Source of the DNA: Streptomyces sp. CNQ-509
Lineage (GTDB): Bacteria > Actinomycetota > Actinomycetes > Streptomycetales > Streptomycetaceae
Length of the DNA: 64,000 nt
Direction of reading: 5' to 3'
Assembly: GCF_001011035.1 (NCBI RefSeq)
Contig: NZ_CP011492.1
Span: 806,001-870,000 of the forward strand
Numbering within the stretch: the first letter of the stretch is position 1; every line of letters starts with the position of its first letter. The position numbers and the translations under genes were made by a program. The notes below the pieces were generated by a model. The model was not told the DNA's origin, did no database searches, and worked only from the letters and a program-made list of their open reading frames with translations. This document shows, in pieces, positions 8,752 to 20,330 of the stretch.

Positions 8752-11349
8752 ATGAGTGGTCGGCAGGAGGCGGACGGCGGGGCGCGGTTCGGCCCGTACC
8801 GCGTGGTCGGATCGCTCGGCCGCGGCGCCATGGGCCGGGTGTTCCTCGCCCGCGACGCCGCCGGCCGGGCGGCGGCCGTCAAGGTCGTGCATTCCTTCCT
8901 CGCCCGCGACCCCGAGTTCCGCGTCCGGTTCGCCCGGGAGGTGGCGGCGGCGGGGGCGGTGACGAGCCCCTGCACGGCGGCGCTGCTGGCCGCGGATCCG
9001 GACGCCGAACGTCCCTGGCTGGCCTCCGCGTACGTCGAGGGGCCGACGCTCGCCGCGCTGCTGAGGGCGCACGGGCCGCTGGACGAGGGGCGGTTGAGAG
9101 GGCTGGCCGCCGCGCTGGCGGCGGCACTGGCGGCGATCCACGCGGCGGGGATCGTGCACCGGGACCTGAAGCCGTCGAACGTGATCGTGGGCGCCGGCGG
9201 GCCGTGCGTCATCGACTTCGGGGTGGCCCGCGCTGCCGACGCGACGCGGCTGACGGGAACCGGCGTGCTGATGGGCACCGCCGGGTACGCGGCGCCGGAA
9301 CACCTGACCGAGGGCGTCTCGACGCCGGCCTGCGACGTGTTCGCGCTGGGCGCGGTGCTGGCGACGGCGGCGACGGGGCGGCGGCCGTTCGGCGACGGCC
9401 CCGCGCACGCGGTGGCGTACCGGACGGTGCACGGGGAGCCGGACCTCGCGGGAGTGCCGGAGGGGCTGCGGGAGTTGGTCGCGGGCTGCCTGGCCAAGGA
9501 CCCGGGCGGGCGGCCCGGGGTCGCGGCGGTCGCGGAGGCGGCCGGTCCCGCGGGCGGGGTGTCGTGGGCGTTCGCGGCGGAGGCGGTACGGGACCGGGGG
9601 GCCGGGCCCGTACGGGAGGAAGGCGCATCCGGCCCCGGCGGGGCGGGGACCCCGCAGGACGCGGGCGGCGAGGGCGGCGCGCCCGACGTGCGCGACGAGC
9701 CGCCCGCCGATCTCCCCCGCGACCGGCCCGTGCCGCGGAACGGCGCAGGCCCCGCGGGGGTCTTCGGGCCGCCGCCCGACCTCGGTCCCGTACCGCCGAC
9801 GGCGGACCCCGGGGCACGCGCCCTGCCGGGACCGCCCGTCACCGCCGACGCGCGCCGCTACGCCGGCGGCCCCCGGCGCCGCCGGGGCGTGCTCGCCGCC
9901 GCGGTCGCCGCCGTCGCGGTGCTCGCGGCCACCGCCGTCCTCGCCGCGTCCCTGCTCGGCGACGGCGGCGACGGGGGCGACCACGACGGGGACGGTGCAC
10001 CGCCGGGCGCCGGAGGCCGCGGCCGCCCCGCGGCCTCCGGCTCGCCCGTCACCAACCCGGCGCAGCCCGGCGGCGACCGGGCCCTGCCCGAGCCCGCCAG
10101 CCTCGTCGAGGACGTCAGCCTCGCCGCCGGGGAGTGGTCCGTGACCTGGGACAACCGCCCGCCCGAGCCCTCGGCCGGGGAGGGCACCAACGAGATCACC
10201 CCCCTCGGCCTGCTCGGCGTCTGGCTCACCGACGACACCGTCGTCCAGGCCGACGAGCACGCCGTGCGCGGCTACGACCGCGCCGACGGCGACCTCCGGT
10301 GGACCGCCACGCCCCCGGCGAAAGGGCTGGTGCCGTGCGCCATGTCGCGGACCGTGAGCGACGGCCGGGGCGCTGTCGCGTACGGCACCTCCGCCGAGGC
10401 CGACGAGGGCTGCGACCGGCTCGCCGTCCTCGACACCGGCAGCGGCGCGACCGTCTGGCGCACCGGGCTGCGGCCCCCGGACGGCGACCGGGACCACGTA
10501 GTGAGCACGACGGTCGGGGTCGTGGGCGACCGGGTCGTCGTCCGCTCGTACTCCGGCCTCGTCGGCTACGCCCTCGGCGACGGCCGCCCGGTGTGGCTGC
10601 GCACCCCGAGGACCGGCGACGGGTGCGCGCTCGGCGGCGCCGCCGCGGGGCGGACGAGCGTCGCGATGATCTCCGTCTGCGAGCCCGCAGGCGACGACCG
10701 GCGGCGGGCCGACCAGTCGAGCGGGAGCCGGGTGCGCGTCGCGCAGCTCAACGCGGCGGACGGCACGGAGCGCTGGTCCACCGAGCTGGGGGCGGAAGTC
10801 ACCGGCGGCAACATCGAGACGGTCGAGCCCGTCGCCGTACGGACCTACCTGGAGGACTCCGACGAGCAGCCGCTCCAGGTCTTCGCCCCGGACGGGACCG
10901 CGCACCGGCCGCTGACCGGGAAGCAGCCGTTCGGCGACGTCGTCACGAGCAACTTCGGCGAGACCCTCGCGCCCGAGATGGTCGGCTGGCGGAACACCCT
11001 GGTGACCCAGTACCACGCCGGTCCCGGGACGCGGCCGGAGTTCGGCATCGCGGCGTACGACGCGCGCACGGGCGAGTGGCGCTGGCACCGCACCCTGCCC
11101 GGCGACGCCCTCGGCGCGGTCTACGGCGTGGACGACGACGGGGTGCTCCTCGGCAGCTCGGAGAAGGTCTTCGGCAACATCCCGCTGATGCGGCTGGCCC
11201 TGGCGGACGGGGACGTCCGCACCGGCGGCACGCTCCCGCTGCAGATCCCCGACGTCGACGCCCTGCTGGCACGAGAGGACACCGTGATCATCTTCGACTC
11301 GCCGACTTCCACCGAGGGCATGGCGCTGCTGTCCGCGCCGGGCACATGA
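8752..11349 (+). CDS. Membrane Ser/Thr kinase with PQQ-type extracellular propeller (copy 1)
   Basis: An 865-residue PknB-type kinase. The N-terminal kinase domain (about 12-270) has the glycine loop GRGAMG, catalytic HRDLKPSN (about 136-143), DFG and APE, so it should be active. A Pro/Gly-rich juxtamembrane linker is followed by one membrane helix at about 379-402. The C-terminal part (about 440-865) has repeated Trp-rich strands such as LRWTA, TVWRT and ERWST, typical of PQQ-like beta-propellers, presumably a sensor outside the cell. AAGGAG precedes the ATG. Its stop overlaps the next kinase start by ATGA. Confidence 0.9.
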   Translation: MSGRQEADGGARFGPYRVVGSLGRGAMGRVFLARDAAGRAAAVKVVHSFLARDPEFRVRFAREVAAAGAVTSPCTAALLAADPDAERPWLASAYVEGPTLAALLRAHGPLDEGRLRGLAAALAAALAAIHAAGIVHRDLKPSNVIVGAGGPCVIDFGVARAADATRLTGTGVLMGTAGYAAPEHLTEGVSTPACDVFALGAVLATAATGRRPFGDGPAHAVAYRTVHGEPDLAGVPEGLRELVAGCLAKDPGGRPGVAAVAEAAGPAGGVSWAFAAEAVRDRGAGPVREEGASGPGGAGTPQDAGGEGGAPDVRDEPPADLPRDRPVPRNGAGPAGVFGPPPDLGPVPPTADPGARALPGPPVTADARRYAGGPRRRRGVLAAAVAAVAVLAATAVLAASLLGDGGDGGDHDGDGAPPGAGGRGRPAASGSPVTNPAQPGGDRALPEPASLVEDVSLAAGEWSVTWDNRPPEPSAGEGTNEITPLGLLGVWLTDDTVVQADEHAVRGYDRADGDLRWTATPPAKGLVPCAMSRTVSDGRGAVAYGTSAEADEGCDRLAVLDTGSGATVWRTGLRPPDGDRDHVVSTTVGVVGDRVVVRSYSGLVGYALGDGRPVWLRTPRTGDGCALGGAAAGRTSVAMISVCEPAGDDRRRADQSSGSRVRVAQLNAADGTERWSTELGAEVTGGNIETVEPVAVRTYLEDSDEQPLQVFAPDGTAHRPLTGKQPFGDVVTSNFGETLAPEMVGWRNTLVTQYHAGPGTRPEFGIAAYDARTGEWRWHRTLPGDALGAVYGVDDDGVLLGSSEKVFGNIPLMRLALADGDVRTGGTLPLQIPDVDALLAREDTVIIFDSPTSTEGMALLSAPGT

Positions 11350-13745
11350 GTACGCCGCGGGGGGCGGAGCCGGACGGCCGGGCGGCCGGCGCGCGCGTCG
11401 GCCCGTACCGGCTGGTGCGGCTGCTCGGCGCGGGCGGCATGGGTGAGGTGCACCTCGCGCGGGCCGAGGACGGCAGGCACGTGGCGCTGAAGCTGGTGCA
11501 CGAGGATCTGGCCGCCGACCCCGAGTTCCGGGCGCGCTTCCGCCAGGAGGTCGACGCCGCGCGCCGGGTGCTGAGCTTCTTCACCGTGCCGCTCGTCGCC
11601 GCCGGCCCCGACGACCCGGCGCCCTGGCTGGCCACGCAGTACGTCCCGGGCCCCTCGCTGGCGCAGGCGGTGGCGGCGGACGGGCCGCTGCCGCCGCGCC
11701 GGCTGTGCTCGCTGGCCGCCGCGCTCGGCGAGGCGCTCGTCGTGGTGCACGCCGCCGGGATCGTGCACCGCGACCTGAAGCCGTCGAACGTCCTGCTCGC
11801 CGACGACGGGCCGCGCGTCATCGACTTCGGTATCGCGCGGGCCGCCGACGCGACGGGCCTGACCGGTACGGGCATGGCCATCGGCACCCTCGGCTACGCC
11901 TCGCCGGAGCAGCTCGTCGACGACGGCCCCGTGGGCCCGGCCGGCGACGTGTACTCCCTCGGCGCGGTGCTGCTGTACGCCGCGACCGGGCGGCCGCCCT
12001 ACGGCGACGCCCCCGCCGCGACGCTGGCGTACTGGACGGTGCACGGCACGCCGGACGTGACGGGGGTGCCGGCCGAGCTGGCCGACCTCGTACGGGCCTG
12101 CCTGGCGCGCGAGCCCGCGGACCGGCCGACGCCGACGGAGGTGATCGCGGCGGCCCGGGCGGCGGAGGCGCCGGATCCGGAGGCACCGGATCCCGGGTCG
12201 CCGCATCCCCCCACACCGCGGTCGCCCGCGGCCGGCGGCGCCCCGGCCCCCCCGGGCGGCGGCGCGACCACCTCGTACCCGCTGGCTCCGCCCCGCTCCC
12301 CCGCGCCGACGGCCGCGGCGGGCCGGGGCGGGCTCCGGCGGCTGGCGGCCCGCCCCGTGGCACTCGCCGCCACGGCGGCGGTGACGACGGCCGCGCTGCT
12401 GGCCGGCGCCTTCCTCCTCCTCCCCGGCGACGACGGCGGGCCGGAGTCTGCCGGGATGGGCACGACCTCGCCCCGTACACCCGGGGACAAGGACGGTGAC
12501 GGGGACAAGGGCAAGGGCGGCGGCCGTACCGCGGCGCCCGAGCCCTCCGGCCCCGCCGCCGACTCCCCCGCCGGCGTCACCGCAGCCGGTGACCGCGTCC
12601 GCGACTGGCGCGCCCCGGTCTCCGGCACCGAGAACCAGACGGCCCTGGTCGGGGGCTGGCTCACCGAACACGCCGCCGCCCGCACCGACTCCCGCGGCAC
12701 CCTCGGACTCGACCCCGCCGACGGCAGCCGGCTGTGGTCCGTACCCCCGCCGAAGGGCTCGGCGGTGGCGTGCCGGACGTCCCAGGGCCGCACCGCCACG
12801 CACGACGGGATCGGCGCGGTCGTCTACGGCGACAGGGCCGACGGGCTCGACGACTGCGGCGTGGTCGGCGCCGTCGACACCGCCGCCGGCAAGCTGCTGT
12901 GGCAGCGGGAGACCGGCGGCTCCTCGACCCGCAGTCCGGCGGTCGGCATGTCCGGCGGGCGGCTGGTCATCGCCGCCGAGAAGGGGGTGCTCGGCCTCGA
13001 TCCACGCACCGGGGACGAGCGCTGGCAGCGCACCGAGGGCATCGACGGCTGCCAGTTGTCCGACGCGCTGACCGGACCGCGCACGACGGTGCTGATGGAG
13101 ACCTGCGGCCGGGCCACCAACCCCAACACGGTCGTCGAACTCGACTCCGCCACCGGCAAGGAGCGCTGGCGCCTCGAACTGCCGGACAACGCCATCGAGT
13201 CGTGGCCGCTGACCGCGGAACCGGTCTCGGTCCAGCTCGGGCGCGGCGGCGACGGCAGCAAGAACGCGCTGCTGGTCATCGACCGGACCGGCAAGTACCA
13301 CCACGAGATCCCGGTGCACACGCCGTTCGGCGAGCTGAACCTCAACGGCGCCGAGGACATCGCCCTCCCCTGGATCGGCGCGTACGGCGACAGCGTGGTC
13401 GTCGCCGCCGAGGCGCCGAGCGTGGTGTCGCCGGACCGGCTGGCGGCGATCGACGCGGCGACCGGCGAGATCCGCTGGCACAAGGGCCTGACCTTCGGCG
13501 CGCCGTCGATCCTGGCGATGGACGGTGAATCGGTCACCGTACGGGCCGAGTTCGGCACCGAGGACGAGGTGCACCTGGTGGAGTACGCGCTGGACGACGG
13601 GGAGGTCCTCGGCGACGGGACGCTGCCCGCCGCGTTCGAGGACCCGACGGACCGGCGGGTCGCCGCGGCGGGCGATCGCGTGGTGTCGTTCATCGGCCGG
13701 CGCGCGACCGGCGCGGAGGGCTACACCGTCCGGGACGGCGGCTGA
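11346..13745 (+). CDS. Membrane Ser/Thr kinase with PQQ-type extracellular propeller (copy 2)
   Basis: A 799-residue protein of the same architecture as its neighbour: kinase domain (GAGGMG; VALKL; HRDLKPSN near 141; DFG; SPE instead of APE), disordered linker, one membrane helix at about 339-360, charged Lys/Asp/Gly linker and a PQQ-like propeller with Trp repeats (SRLWS, LLWQR, ERWQR, IRWHK). Shared phrases such as AAGIVHRDLKPSNV and FGxARAADATxLTGTG show a tandem duplication that has since diverged. The ATGA overlap makes translation coupled, suggesting the two receptors work together or as a heterodimer. Confidence 0.9.
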   Translation: MSTPRGAEPDGRAAGARVGPYRLVRLLGAGGMGEVHLARAEDGRHVALKLVHEDLAADPEFRARFRQEVDAARRVLSFFTVPLVAAGPDDPAPWLATQYVPGPSLAQAVAADGPLPPRRLCSLAAALGEALVVVHAAGIVHRDLKPSNVLLADDGPRVIDFGIARAADATGLTGTGMAIGTLGYASPEQLVDDGPVGPAGDVYSLGAVLLYAATGRPPYGDAPAATLAYWTVHGTPDVTGVPAELADLVRACLAREPADRPTPTEVIAAARAAEAPDPEAPDPGSPHPPTPRSPAAGGAPAPPGGGATTSYPLAPPRSPAPTAAAGRGGLRRLAARPVALAATAAVTTAALLAGAFLLLPGDDGGPESAGMGTTSPRTPGDKDGDGDKGKGGGRTAAPEPSGPAADSPAGVTAAGDRVRDWRAPVSGTENQTALVGGWLTEHAAARTDSRGTLGLDPADGSRLWSVPPPKGSAVACRTSQGRTATHDGIGAVVYGDRADGLDDCGVVGAVDTAAGKLLWQRETGGSSTRSPAVGMSGGRLVIAAEKGVLGLDPRTGDERWQRTEGIDGCQLSDALTGPRTTVLMETCGRATNPNTVVELDSATGKERWRLELPDNAIESWPLTAEPVSVQLGRGGDGSKNALLVIDRTGKYHHEIPVHTPFGELNLNGAEDIALPWIGAYGDSVVVAAEAPSVVSPDRLAAIDAATGEIRWHKGLTFGAPSILAMDGESVTVRAEFGTEDEVHLVEYALDDGEVLGDGTLPAAFEDPTDRRVAAAGDRVVSFIGRRATGAEGYTVRDGG

Positions 13746-13770
13746 CGGCCCGTACCGTACGGGCCGTCAG
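13742..13770. terminator. Bidirectional terminator after the kinase pair
   Basis: CTGACGGCCCGTAC (13742-13755) and its complement (13757-13770) form a 14-bp perfect inverted repeat around one central base, starting in the kinase stop codon. Convergent aroQ ends at 13806. Confidence 0.65.
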
Positions 13771-13805
13771 GGCGCCCGCTCGGCCCGGAGTTCGAACCCG
13801 CGGCT

Positions 13806-15944
<2,139 letters not shown>

Positions 15945-15948
<4 letters not shown>

Positions 15949-17129
15949 CGGATCGCCAGGTTCTCCAGGTAGCCGCGGACGTTGCGGGCGGTCTCCGTGA
16001 CGCTGTCGCCGCCGAACTTCTCCGCCACCGCGTCGGCCAGCACCAGCGCCACCATCGCCTCCGCCACGATGCCCGCGGCGGGTACGGCGCAGACATCGGA
16101 GCGCTGGTGGTGCGCCTTGGTGGCCGCGCCGCTGGCGACGTCCACCGTCGCCAGCGCCCGCGGCACGGTCGCGATGGGCTTCATCGCGGCGCGCACCCGG
16201 AGCAGTTCGCCGGTGCTCAGCCCGCCCTCGGTGCCGCCGGAGCGGCCGGAGGAGCGGCGGATGCCGTCGTCGGTGCCGACGATCTCGTCGTGGGCCTGCG
16301 ACCCCGGCACGCGGGCCAGCGCGAACCCGTCGCCCAGCTCGACGCCCTTGATGGCCTGGATGCCCATGAGCGCCCCGGCCAGCCGGGAGTCGAGACGGCG
16401 GTCCCAGTGCACGTGCGAGCCGAGGCCGACCGGCACGTCGTACGCGACGACCTCGACGACACCGCCCAGGGTGTCGCCGTCCTTGTGGGCCTGGTCGATG
16501 ACCTCGACCATCGCCTTGCTCGCGTCGGCGTCCAGGCAGCGCACCGGGTCGGCGTCGAGCCGCGCCACGTCGGCCGGGGTGGGGACGCTGCCGTACGGGG
16601 CCCTGGCGCCGCCCAGCTCCACGACGTGCGAGACGACCTCGATGCCGGCGGTCTCCTTCAGGTACGAGCGGGCCACGGCCCCCAGCGCCACCCGGGCCGC
16701 GGTCTCGCGGGCGGAGGCGCGCTCCAGCACCGGCCGGGCCTCGTCGAAGCCGTACTTCTGCATGCCGGCCAGGTCGGCGTGGCCGGGCCGCGGGCGGGTC
16801 AGCGGGGCGTTGCGGGCGATGCCCGCCAGCTCGGCCGGGTCCACCGGGTCGGCGGCCATGACCTTCTCCCACTTGGGCCACTCGGTGTTCCCGATCATGA
16901 CCGCGACCGGGGAGCCGAGGGTGAGCCCGTGGCGTACGCCGCCGATGAAGGTGACCTCGTCGCGCTCGAACTTCATCCGCGCCCCGCGGCCGTACCCCAG
17001 CCGGCGGCGGGCGAGGTGGTCGGCGACCAGGTCGGTGGTGACGGGCACCCCCGCGGGGAGGCCCTCCAGTGTCGCCACGAGTGCCGGGCCGTGCGATTCC
17101 CCTGCGGTGAGCCAGCGCAACCTGCTCAA
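15945..17129 (-). CDS. aroC: Chorismate synthase
   Basis: Last shikimate-pathway enzyme, FMN-dependent elimination from EPSP to chorismate. The 394-residue product starts [20 protein letters not shown], the classical AroC N-terminus, and contains GRSGGTEGG and [10 protein letters not shown]. The start is a TTG at 17129 with GGGAG 4 bases upstream; a longer frame reaching 17237 adds an unrelated leader. It heads the aroC-K-B-Q unit, separated from upstream aroE by a terminator-like hairpin, so a promoter probably lies in 17130-17230. Confidence 0.95.
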
Positions 17130-17233
17130 CGGTGCTCCCTTACGAGTGCGAAGTCCTCGCCCCGATCCTCGCACGCTCCGGGCCCCGCACTCGTCCAGGT
17201 CCACGGAATGGACGGCCGGACGGGCAAACACTT

Positions 17234-17264
17234 GCACCCCCGGCGGCCGACCCGCCGGGGGTGC
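17234..17264 (-). terminator. Terminator after aroE
   Basis: GCACCCCCGGCGG (17234-17246) pairs exactly with 17252-17264 around a 5-base loop, beginning 6 bases after the aroE stop. It divides the alaS-mltG-aroE transcript from aroC. Confidence 0.65.
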
Positions 17265-17270
17265 CGGGGC

Positions 17271-18110
17271 TCAGGGCGTACGGGCGCGCAGCGCGGCCTC
17301 GCCGGCCTCGCGCATGGCCGCCAGCGGGGCGCGCGCGACGCCCGTCATCTGCTCCACCTGCAGCACCGCCTGGTGCACCAGCAGGTCGAGACCTCCGACG
17401 ACTGTCCCGCCGCGCGCGGCCCAGGCCCCGGCGAGCGGGGTGGGCCAGGGCTCGTACAGCACGTCGAAGAGCGCGCCCGGATGCTCCGGGACCGCGGCCG
17501 CAAGGGCGTCGGTGGCACCGGCCGGGGTGGTGGCGACGACCAGCGGGGCGTCGAAGGCGGCTGCGGCCTGGGACCAGTCCGTACAGCGCACCGAGACGCC
17601 GAGGCGCTCGCCCCACTGCTCCATCTCCGTCGCGCGGGCGGCGGAGCGCACGTACGCGGTGACCTCCCCGGTGCAGACGGAGGCGAGGGCGGCGAGCGCG
17701 GAGGAGGCGGTGGCGCCGGCGCCGAGGACGGCGGCGCGCTCGACCTTCTCGATGCCGCGCTCGCGCAGCGCCGCGGTGATGCCGGGGATGTCGGTGTTGT
17801 CGCCGAAGCGGCGGCCGTCGTCGTGCAGCACGACGGTGTTGACCGCCTCGACCGACCGGGCCGTGGCGCTCACCTCGTCGAGCAGCGGGATCGCCGCGCG
17901 CTTGAGCGGCATGGTGAGCGAGAGCCCGGCCCACTCCCCCGGCTCCAGGCTGTCGAGGAAGCCGGCGAGCCGCCGCTCGTCCACCTCGTAGCGGCCGTAC
18001 GTCCAGCCGGTCAGGCCCAGTTCGCCGTAGGCGGCGCGGTGCAGCACCGGCGAGAGGGAGTGGGTGATGGGCGAGCCGAGGACGGCCGCTCGCCGGGTCT
18101 GCGCGATCAC
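17271..18110 (-). CDS. aroE: Shikimate dehydrogenase
   Basis: NADPH-dependent reduction of 3-dehydroshikimate. The 279-residue product shows the shikimate-binding SLSPVLHRAAY, the catalytic Lys in MPLKRAA, NTDIPG with the partner Asp, and the dinucleotide loop GAGATASSA. The GTG start overlaps the mltG stop (GTGA). It is the last gene of the DUF948-alaS-ruvX-mltG-aroE run, while the remaining aro genes follow after a hairpin. Confidence 0.94.
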   Translation of the reverse strand: MIAQTRRAAVLGSPITHSLSPVLHRAAYGELGLTGWTYGRYEVDERRLAGFLDSLEPGEWAGLSLTMPLKRAAIPLLDEVSATARSVEAVNTVVLHDDGRRFGDNTDIPGITAALRERGIEKVERAAVLGAGATASSALAALASVCTGEVTAYVRSAARATEMEQWGERLGVSVRCTDWSQAAAAFDAPLVVATTPAGATDALAAAVPEHPGALFDVLYEPWPTPLAGAWAARGGTVVGGLDLLVHQAVLQVEQMTGVARAPLAAMREAGEAALRARTP

Positions 18111-19759
18111 TCGTCCTCCTTCTTGCGCTGGTTCTCGTTGAACTCCTCGACGTTGCGGTCGTGCTTCTCCTTGCTGGCGGTGAAGCGCGTGTCGCCCGGC
18201 TTGACGGTGACGAAGTACAGCCAGTCGCCGGGGGTCGGCTCGAGGGCCGCCGCGATGGCCCGCTCGCTGGGGTTGTCGATGGGGCCGGGCGGCAGTCCGG
18301 CGTGGAGGTAAGTGTTGTACGGGGAGTCGAACTGCGTGTCCTGGTTGGAGATGTCGAGGTTCGACTCGCCCTTGGCGTAGTTGATGGTGGAGTCGAACTG
18401 GAGCATGCCGTTGGTGGCGGTGTTGTCCGGCTTCATGCGGTTGTAGATGACCCGCGAGACCTTGCCGAACTCCTCCTTCGACTGCCCCTCCGCCTCGATG
18501 AGGCTGGCGATGGTGACGATCTCGTACGGAGTCTGCCCGACCTTCTCCGCCTTCTCCTCCAGGCCCAGTTCGGTGTACTTGGCGTTGGCCCGCTTGACCA
18601 TCTCGCGCAGCAGCTTCTCGGGGTCCGTGCCCTCGGCGGCGGAGTAGCTCGACGGCCACAGGAAGCCCTCGGGGTTGCCGTCCGCCCAGTCGGGCAGGCC
18701 GAGGTCGCCCTTCTCGGCGATCTTGGCGGTGGTGTCCTCCTTGAGCCCGAGGTGCTCGTCGATCATCGCGTACACGGCGGTGGCGCGCCGGCCCTCGGGG
18801 ATGACGAGCTGGTTGGCGGCCTCCGGGCTCAGCATCATCTTCACCGCGGCCTCGCCCGACATCCCCTTGTGCAGCGTGTACGAGCCGGGGTGGAGCATCT
18901 CGTCGCCGGCGGCGTCGACGAACGCCTGGACGCTCTTGACCACGCCCTTGTCCTTGAGGATGTTCCCCATCTGCGTGATGCTCGCGCCCTCGGGGATCTC
19001 GACGTTCACGCTGCCCTCGCCCTCGCCCGAGTAGTCGGGGGCGGCGCCGAAGCGGTCGTTCCAGAAGTTGTAGCCGAGGTAGCCGAGGCCGCCGAGGCCC
19101 GCGGCCAGCACGAGGGCGATGACGAGGCACGCGCAGCCGTTGCGGCGCTTGGCGCCGCGGCGGTCGCGGCCCGTACCGCGGCCGACGCTCCGGCCGCCGC
19201 CGCGGCCCTCGCGGGGGCCGTCGTCGAAGTCGTCGTCTCCGTCGCCGTCGCCGTCGAAGAAGGGGTGGCCGTCGCGCTCGGGCGGGCGGGAGGCGGGGTC
19301 CCAGTCCTCGCGGCCGCGGTTGCGGCGGGCGCCCTGGCCCGGGTGCGGGGGTTGCTGCTGGTGCGGCGGGGGCTGGTGGTGCCCGTGCTGCGGGGGGCCC
19401 TGCTGCTGGTGCGGGGGGCCCGGTTGCTGCTGCGGGTGCGGGCGGCCCGGGTGCGGGTTCGGCGGCGGGTAGGCGTCCGGCGTGCCGTAGTAGTCGGGTT
19501 GCGGCTCGGGGGCGGCGTAGGGGTCGGCCAGCGGCATCCCGGCGCCGCCGGTGGTGTCCCAGCCGCCGGGGTACTGCTGGTGCTGGCCCGGGTCCCAGGA
19601 GGACTGCTGCTGATGCGGGTGGTGCTGCTGCGGCTGCTGTCCCCCGTAGTGGTGGTGCCCGGCGCCGGGCTGCCCGCCCGGCCACTCCTGCTGCCCGCCG
19701 TAAAGGCCGTCGTCGGGCTGCCAGGGTTGGGAGCCGGGGTTTTGGCCGTAGTCAGTCAT
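18107..19759 (-). CDS. mltG: Endolytic murein transglycosylase with long Gln/Pro/His-rich tail
   Basis: Cleaves nascent peptidoglycan strands and sets glycan length. Of 550 residues, about 1-200 are cytoplasmic low-complexity sequence rich in Gln, Pro, His and Gly, then a charged Asp/Arg stretch. One membrane helix follows at about 207-230 (CLVIALVLAAGLGGLGYLGY), then the extracytoplasmic YceG/MltG domain with a LysM-like start and the catalytic glutamate in IASLIEAEGQ. An AGGGGA ribosome site precedes the ATG. The tail is far longer than in Escherichia coli MltG but similar tails occur in streptomycetes. Confidence 0.94.
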   Translation of the reverse strand: MTDYGQNPGSQPWQPDDGLYGGQQEWPGGQPGAGHHHYGGQQPQQHHPHQQQSSWDPGQHQQYPGGWDTTGGAGMPLADPYAAPEPQPDYYGTPDAYPPPNPHPGRPHPQQQPGPPHQQQGPPQHGHHQPPPHQQQPPHPGQGARRNRGREDWDPASRPPERDGHPFFDGDGDGDDDFDDGPREGRGGGRSVGRGTGRDRRGAKRRNGCACLVIALVLAAGLGGLGYLGYNFWNDRFGAAPDYSGEGEGSVNVEIPEGASITQMGNILKDKGVVKSVQAFVDAAGDEMLHPGSYTLHKGMSGEAAVKMMLSPEAANQLVIPEGRRATAVYAMIDEHLGLKEDTTAKIAEKGDLGLPDWADGNPEGFLWPSSYSAAEGTDPEKLLREMVKRANAKYTELGLEEKAEKVGQTPYEIVTIASLIEAEGQSKEEFGKVSRVIYNRMKPDNTATNGMLQFDSTINYAKGESNLDISNQDTQFDSPYNTYLHAGLPPGPIDNPSERAIAAALEPTPGDWLYFVTVKPGDTRFTASKEKHDRNVEEFNENQRKKEDE

Positions 19760-19837
19760 CAGTCCCCTATGCCGCGTGGCCGCCGGTGCTTTTATACGAC
19801 GGGTGCCGTGTCCGCGCGGAACGTTACCGTATCGCGA

Positions 19838-20305
19838 TCACAGGGCCGCCTCGACGCTCTCACCCGGCGCCACCCCCGACGCCCGTTCGGCTTCCAGCGC
19901 ACTCTGGAGGATGACGACGGCCGCCACCTGGTCGACCACCGATCGGCCCTTGCGGCTCGACCTCCCGGCCGCACGCAGGTTCTGCGCGGCCGTCACCGTG
20001 GACATGCGTTCGTCGACGAGCCGCACGGGCACGGGGTGGACGCGGCGCGCCAGCTTCTCCGCGAAGCCGCGGACCTTGGCGGCCGCCGGGCCCTCGCCGC
20101 CGTGCAGCGAGCGCGGCAGCCCGACGAGCACCTCCAGCGGCTCATACTCCTCGGTGAGCGCGGCCAGCCTGCGGAACGCCGCGGGCAGGTCGCGGCCCGG
20201 CACGGTCTCCACGGGCGTGGCGAGGATCCCGTCGGGGTCACAGGACGCGACCCCGATGCGGGCGTCGCCGACGTCCACCGCGAGCCTGCGCCCGCGGCGG
20301 ATCAT
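19838..20305 (-). CDS. ruvX: Pre-16S rRNA nuclease / Holliday-junction resolvase-like protein
   Basis: YqgF-family RNase H-fold protein that matures the 5' end of 16S rRNA. The 155-residue product has the N-terminal strand with the first catalytic Asp (RLAVDVGDARIGVASCD), VGLPRSLHGGEG, and VDERMSTVTA with further acidic residues. I chose ATG 20305 because GGAGG lies 5 bases upstream; ATG 20329 (MEPPPEGRM) is nearer the alaS stop but lacks a ribosome site. It follows alaS in the same operon, the usual arrangement. Confidence 0.92.
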   Translation of the reverse strand: MIRRGRRLAVDVGDARIGVASCDPDGILATPVETVPGRDLPAAFRRLAALTEEYEPLEVLVGLPRSLHGGEGPAAAKVRGFAEKLARRVHPVPVRLVDERMSTVTAAQNLRAAGRSSRKGRSVVDQVAAVVILQSALEAERASGVAPGESVEAAL

Positions 20306-20330
20306 CCGGCCCTCCGGCGGCGGTTCCATA

